Of a DNA stretch of 64,000 bases, positions 58,837-64,000 are shown one piece after another. This DNA is from Lycium barbarum. Its lineage: Eukaryota > Streptophyta > Magnoliopsida > Solanales > Solanaceae. The stretch covers positions 78,326,307 through 78,390,306 of the forward strand of contig NC_083339.1 in assembly GCF_019175385.1 (NCBI RefSeq), in the 5' to 3' direction. The notes below the pieces were generated by a model. That model was not told where the DNA came from and ran no database searches. It was given only the letters and a program-made list of their open reading frames with translations. The position numbers and the translations under genes are program-made. Within the stretch, counting starts at the first letter, position 1. Each line of letters opens with the position of its first letter.

Positions 58837-58841
58837 GCATC

Positions 58842-59751
58842 AACATTCATGATTCCATTCCACTAACATTCAATTGTGACACTATTCACTCAGTAATGGT
58901 CCATTTTCTATATTCTTCTATATTTCAAGTATCTAAGCCTTCCAATACCTTGAAAAACATGGTATAGTCATGAAACATACCTTAGATGTTGGTTGAACAA
59001 TCCTTGAATGAGAATACCCCTCTAGCACTAAAACCCTCCTTTACCTCCTTTGATTTTCTTTGAGGAAGATGAACTCTACTTAGTTTTCATACACTTTGAT
59101 TCATGAATTTGCTGTTATTGATCATTGATTTCCTTGGTATTTCTATGGTGGAAGTGTTTTGAGACTTTTCTAGAGAGTTCTTGAGTTGGAGAGTGGAAGA
59201 TGAAATAAGATGGAATGGAATATGATCCCTTAAGTGATTTAAAAAGCTGGCCGACCAACAGTATACAGACCAACATACGGTCCGTACTATTTATATGGAC
59301 CGTATGTTTGGGCGTACATTTGGTCCAGTGGTTGGTCCCTCCTTTGGCCAATTATACGGCCAAATCTATGGCTGGTATAATTTATACGGTCCGTAGATTG
59401 GACCGTATAATGCCCAGTGGTTCCGTTTTCGTTTTCGTTGTCTCGTTTGATCTCCGATCCTTATGGAACCTTCTTGGCACTTGTTTAACATCCCAACATC
59501 AACCTAAAGGGCGTTATTACACTTCTCTAAGACACCATCTAGCCATCACAAAATCGTTGCTCGTTATTCTTACCCGATACACCACATATGGTTTGCTTTT
59601 CTTAGCAACTATCTTTCCTTATCTCCCATGCTTTTAAATTCTCATTTAGGGTCGTCGAATACTACTTCTTACTCATCAAAACATTGTATACGTCATGACC
59701 TTCATTGTCTTATGCACAGTACATGTACGGGGAATTTCCCAAGGTGTAACA
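58842..59751 (-). repeat. 3' LTR of element P (LTR K), right end
   Basis: It resumes after GCATC and ends CCCAAGGTGTAACA. It holds a block of ATACGGTCCGTA palindromes (59240-59400) matching the U3 block of LTR I. Total P-derived LTR length is 2434 bp. Confidence 0.92.
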
Positions 59752-59788
59752 TTCTTCCCCCCTTTTGGAACATTCGTCCTCGAATGTT
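59752..59788 (-). promoter_or_regulatory. Polypurine tract and inverted repeat of element P
   Basis: TTCTTCCCCCCTTTTGG abuts the LTR; the perfect AACATTCG/CGAATGTT repeat lies at 59769-59788. Confidence 0.9.
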
Positions 59789-59954
59789 AAACACTCGGGA
59801 TCCTTCGAAAATTTTGCCAGAGTTTCCCCTGTAATTGGGCACTACCAACCTGTCACAACAACCCATAATATAATCGCCTCACAGGGCTACATCACAATAT
59901 CAACATATTTATGGCCACACACAACCGAAAGCATAAAAATAAAGCATACATACC

Positions 59955-60377
59955 TCATCTCGTCGACGTTTCATCTTGAGTCTCCTCCGGGGGTTGGAAT
60001 AAATGCGGATATTTGGCTTGCATATTATCCTCCACTTCCCAAGTCATTTCTTCCCGATTATTGTTTCGCCACAAGACTTTGACTGAAGAAACCTCTTTAT
60101 TTCGAAGTCTTCGCACTTGTTTATCTAAAATAGCAACCGGCACTTCTTTATATGTCAATTTCTCTTTCACTTGAACGTCACCAACCGGAACTATTCTTGT
60201 TGGGTCTCCAATGCACTTGCGAAGCATCGAAACATGAAAAACTAGATGTACAGACTCAAGCTCTGAAGGCAAGTCCAGTTCGTATGCTACACGACCCACC
60301 TTACGGATAATTCTATAAGGTCCAATAAATCTTGGGCTCAATTTCCCCTTTTTGCCAAACCTCATTACCCCTTTCAT
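59955..60377 (-). pseudogene. pol: pol C-terminus of element P with intact chromodomain
   Basis: It reads MKGVMRFGKKGKLSPRFIGP, YRIIRKVGRVAYELDLPSEL and VFHVSMLRKC, the C-terminal integrase domain. The chromodomain follows (LRNKEVSSVKVLWRNNNREE, MTWEVEDNM, YPHLFQ). The end is at a stop at about 59955. The copies in A and I have a stop where this copy has Arg (LRNKE). It is separated from integrase only by TAG at 60378-60380, where sisters have a Ser codon. In the chromovirus family this domain is thought to direct insertion toward heterochromatin. Confidence 0.9.
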
Positions 60378-60380
60378 TGG

Positions 60381-61817
60381 CTATACTTTCAAGAATACCC
60401 AATCATTGGCTTGGAATTCCAAGTCTCGTCGGCGGTCGTCCGCATAAGACTTCTGGCGACTTTGGGCTGTCAATAATCGATCTCGTATCACCTTGAATTT
60501 TTCAACTGCTTGTTGAATTAAGTCGGGGCCTATTAATTGTGTCTCTCCGGTCTTAAACCATCCAATTGGAGATCCACATTTCCTTCCATACAAAGCTTCA
60601 CATGGAGCCATTTGAATACCGGAATGGTACCTATTGTTGTATGAAAATTCTATAAGGGGTAAATGCTCATCCCAACTACCGCCAAAATCCAACACACACG
60701 CTCGTAGCATATCGTCCAAGGTCTGAATAGTATGTTCGGCTTGTCCATCTGTCTGTGGATGAAACGTCGTACTGAGCTTGACTTGGGTACCTAGACCTTC
60801 CTGGAAGGACTTCCAAAACTTCGCTGTAAACTGTGCCCCTCTGTCTGTAATAATGGCTAATGGAATCCCGTGAAGTCGCACGATTTCTTTCAAGTACAAC
60901 CTAGCATAATCTTCTGCTGAATACATGGTCCTGACTGGAAGAAAGTGAGCTGCCTTGGTTAATCTATCCATGATCACCCATATAGAATCGTATTTACCTC
61001 GGGAGCGAGATAATCTTACAATGAAATCCATATTAATTTCTTCCCATTTCCATGTAGAAATCTCCATTGCCTGCAATAAGCCCCCTGATTTCTGATGTTC
61101 GGCTTTCACTTGTTGGCAATTTGGGCACTGTGCTACAAATCCTGCTATGTCTCGTTTCATGCCATCCCACCAATACAGCAATTTGAGATCATGATACATC
61201 TTGGTTGCACCTGGATGAATAGAGTACCGAGAATAGCGTGCTTCTTCTAGAATCCGTTGGCGTAATTCTGCTACATCCGGCACACATAGCCTGCCCTGAT
61301 ATTTAAGGACCCCATCTATGGAAACTTCAAATGGAGACTTCTCTTTTTCACGAGATAGGTCTCGGTAATGGCTTAACTGAGAATCTTCATATTGTCGTTC
61401 CTTCACTTCTATACCCAAAGATGACACTGTGGGGTCATTGATGCTAATACTTGTGCTACCCGAATCTATTGCACGTACTCCGAGATTTGCTAATCGATAG
61501 AGCTCACGAACCATTTCTTGCCTTTCCGAAGGAACTTCACACAAACTAACCATTGATCGATGGCTAAGCGCATCGACTACCACATTCGCTTTTCCGGGAT
61601 GATATAGAATATTCACATCGTAATCCTTCAATAGTTCTACCCATTGCCTCTGCCGCAGATTTAACTCCTTCTGTTTGAAAATATGTTGGAGACTCTTGTG
61701 ATCTGTATAGATATCGACGTGCACACCATACAAATAATGCCTCCATATCTTCAAAGCATGAATAACCGCAGCCAATTCGAGATCATGAGTTGGATAATTA
61801 TGTTCATGTTTCCACAA
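60381..61817 (-). pseudogene. pol: RNase H C-terminus and integrase of element P (catalytic triad intact)
   Basis: The 478-codon stretch begins with RNase H ([38 protein letters not shown]). The integrase zinc-binding domain follows ([12 protein letters not shown], then [11 protein letters not shown]). The core keeps D264 (MDFIVRL), D325 (ITDRGAQF) and E361 (GQAEHT), a D,D-35-E spacing. It ends VFLKV before TAG. The methionine at 61817 is not a real start: the polyprotein continues upstream through TAG 61851-61853, where sister copies have Gln (LMQHG). Of the three integrase copies in the window this is the only one with all catalytic residues in one frame. Confidence 0.92.
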
Positions 61818-61850
61818 TTGTCTCGAGGCATATGCAATAACCTTGCCATG

Positions 61851-62591
61851 CTACATCAATACACATCCGAGCCCCACGCCGGAAGCGTCACAATATACAA
61901 CATAGGCTTCTGGCCCTTCTGGAAGTGTTAACACTGGGGCTGAAGTCAATCTATCAATCAACTCTTGGAAACTACGCTCACAAGCATCGTTCCACTGAAA
62001 CTTTGCCGACTTCTGGGTTAGCTTCGTTAATGGAGCTGAAATAGACGAGAAGCCCTCTACAAATCTTCTATAATATCCCGCCAAACCTAGGAAACTACGA
62101 ACTTCCGTAGGCGTTGTAGGCCTTGGCCAAGTCTTCACAGCTTCTATTTTCTGAGTGTCGACTCGGATGCCATCATCTGAAATAACATGACCTAGAAATG
62201 CCACAGAATTTAGCCAGAACTCGCACTTAGAAAATTTTGCATATAATTTTCGAGCTCGGAAGACACCAAGGACAATTCTTAGATGATCTGCATGTTCCGA
62301 TTCTGTGCGAGAATACACCAGAATATCATCAATAAATACTATCACGAAGAGATCCAAGAATGGCCTGAACACATTATTCATTAAATTCATGAACACTGTC
62401 GGGGCATTTGTCAACCCAAATGACATCACTCGGAACTCGTAGTGGCCATACCTCGTTCTGAAGGCTGTTTTGGGAATATCTCCTTCTCTAATTCTCACTT
62501 GATGATAACCAGATATCAAATCTATCTTGGAGAACCACTTAGCGCCCTGTAATTGATCAAACAAATCATCAATTCTGGGGAGGGGATACAT
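61851..62591 (-). pseudogene. pol: Reverse transcriptase and RNase H start of element P
   Basis: It reads [40 protein letters not shown] and [20 protein letters not shown]. The catalytic motif FIDDILVYS (Asp pair codons at 62325-62330) follows, then the connection ([20 protein letters not shown]) and the first RNase H motif ([14 protein letters not shown]). It ends at TAG. The upstream palm part is in another frame because of a one-base insertion near 62628. Confidence 0.92.
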
Positions 62592-62607
62592 GTTCTTTAT
62601 TGTTACC

Positions 62608-63372
62608 TTATTCAGCTGTCTGTAATCGATGGCACATCCGTAGAGATCCGTCCTTCTTTTTTACGAACAAGACCGGTGCTCCCCACGGTGATGAACTGGG
62701 CCTTATAAACCCCTTTTCAAGCAAGTCCTTCAACTGTGCCTTCAGCTCTTTCAATTCTGCCTGAGCTATTCGATAAGGAGGAATAGAAATAGGCTCAGTG
62801 TCAGGTAACACATCAATAGAAAAGTCAATTTCTCTTTCCGGAGGGAGACCTGGAAGTTCGTCTGGAAATACATCTGGGAATTCAGTCACTACCGGAGCTG
62901 ATTGAAAAGTTGGTGGCTCTGCCCCGGTATCATGAACTCGAACTAGATGGTAAAGGTAGCCCTTGGCTATGATCTTCCTTGCCTTAAAGTAGGAAATAAA
63001 CCTACCTTTTGGAGAAGCTGTATTACCCTTCCACTCAAGCACGGGCTCTCCCGGAAATTGAAATCGAACCATCTTCGTCCGGAAATCAACATTGGGATAG
63101 CACAAGGCCAACCAATCCATACCCATAATTACATCGAAATCTATCATTTCCAGCTCGATCACATCGGCATTGGTCCGGCGGTCACATATCACAATGACAC
63201 AATTTTTGTACACTTTCCTCGCTATTACCGGATCACCAACCGGAGTGAATACCTCAAAAGCCTTAATTGGCTTGGATTGCACCCCAATACTATTAGCAAC
63301 ATGCGGAGTGACATAAGAGAAAGTAGAACCTGGATCGATCAAAGCATATACATCACGGGAAAATATAGTCAA
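62608..63372 (-). pseudogene. pol: Protease and reverse transcriptase N-terminus of element P
   Basis: The retropepsin motif is DVYALIDPGSTFSYVTPHV. The protease body follows (IGVQSKPIKAFEVFTPVGDP, DRRTNADVIELEM). The linker (PSFPGEPVLEWKGN-like text, FPDVFPDELPGLPPEREIDF) leads into the RT fingers ([26 protein letters not shown]). It then runs out of frame through an extra C near 62628. The frame is open upstream, joined to gag, as in the single gag-pol ORF typical of this lineage. Confidence 0.92.
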
Positions 63373-64000
63373 TGTACTTGTGACAACATCTGGGGAAGAC
63401 TCAATATCCTGTCGCCCAGCTAAAGAAAATGCGCGGGGCTGAACAACACCTGAAGTAGATGCTCCCCCTCTACCTCTGGTTCTACCTGCTGTAGTCTGAG
63501 AAGTCTGTGTTGTCGGGCGTACTGAAGAAGACCCAACTGCTGATCCTGTAGGCTGAGTCCCAACTCAACCTCTCGCCGAAGGACAATGTCTCATCATATG
63601 GCCAACTTGCCCGCAGGCATAACATGCATCCGAAACCTGACGGCACTACCCGGAATGCAATCTACCGCACTAGATGCACCGCGGTACTGCAGGTCTCCGC
63701 TGACTAAAATCTCCCCTGAACTGAGAATCTGAGGCCCTCGAACTCTGACCCTGTCCTGACTGAAAAGAACGATCAAACCTCCTATCTTAGAATCTGGGAG
63801 GCACACTAGTCGCTGACTGACCTGAGTGTCTAGAGTGCATCTGTCTCGGTCCCCCTCTATATTCACTGCTCGCTCCCGTAGATCTAGCCCTCTTACCTTG
63901 TCTTCTGTCACTATCACGATCACTTCTTTGCAGCTGTTGTCATTCCTCAAGATTCTGAGCATGGGCCTGTATTCGGGAAATATCCATCCCGTCTTGCAAA
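63373..64000 (-). pseudogene. gag: gag C-terminus of element P (nucleocapsid, with stops)
   Basis: It runs off the window. A TGA follows NLEE at the head of the Gln-rich linker, then QQLQRSDRDSDRRQGKRARS. A further stop (after PPRF), damage in the first cysteine pair, an intact zinc knuckle CYACGQVGHMMRHC and a Gly/Arg stretch (RTRGRGG) lead into the protease. Confidence 0.85.

Larger units (their letters stand above)
53806..64000 (-). mobile_element. Element P: Tekay-like Ty3/Gypsy element, 3' LTR and most of pol
   Basis: The 3' LTR (53806-59751, split by solo LTR L) is followed by polypurine tract, chromodomain, integrase, RNase H, reverse transcriptase, protease and the gag C-terminus, running off the window. 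It has the most complete pol here. Visible lesions are TAG at 60378-60380, TAG at 61851-61853, a one-base insertion near 62628 and several stops in the nucleocapsid region. Confidence 0.93.

Overview
The window is plant nuclear heterochromatin made almost entirely of nested LTR retrotransposons of the Ty3/Gypsy superfamily. The pol proteins have the chromovirus order (protease, reverse transcriptase, RNase H, integrase, C-terminal chromodomain) and read like the Tekay/Del lineage. The primer-binding sites match initiator-Met tRNA and the LTRs are very long (2.3-3.7 kb). Protein wording and LTR style suggest a dicot, most likely an asterid such as Solanaceae; this is recognition from memory, not a search. 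I see no host protein-coding gene, no tRNA gene and no CRISPR.

Layout, left to right. 1-7518: 3' end of element A (+), its 3' LTR split by solo LTR B (3929-7345, target duplication GTTAT). 7519-7740: 55-bp tandem repeat. 7741-13159: minus-strand LTR D, split by solo LTR C (8872-12276, duplication CCTTC). 13160-16222: a second minus LTR, E, of the same family. 16223-16424: unassigned. 16425 to at least 33685: element F (+), with complete element G (18019-28149, minus, duplication CTACC) inside its 5' LTR. F's 3' LTR is cut at about 33686 by element M (minus), whose 3' LTR holds a recombined tandem array of element I (35431-48900) that itself contains solo LTR J1. M's short internal region is 49050-51415. 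M's 5' LTR (from 51416) is cut by LTR J3 (+, 52131-53805). J3 is cut by element P (minus, 53806 to the window end), whose 3' LTR contains solo LTR L (55330-58836, duplication GCATC). The deepest chain is five levels: F, M, J3, P, L.

No element is clearly autonomous. P and I carry recognisable but broken gag-pol. A has lost an integrase catalytic residue. G, F and M keep only gag and protease pieces. G is the best preserved: two equal-length 3738-bp LTRs differing by roughly 1-2% by eye, a gag frame with one stop, and a 5S rRNA-derived segment with its internal promoter boxes inside the internal region.

The most interesting material is structural. Several short hairpins recur in the same places in otherwise diverged elements, with paired changes that keep the stems: two in mid-LTR, a train of mini-hairpins, a double stem-loop near the LTR 3' end, a stem-loop between primer-binding site and gag (palindromic loop in G), and a 20-bp inverted repeat next to every polypurine tract. 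They look like a shared RNA or DNA architecture of this retrotransposon group.
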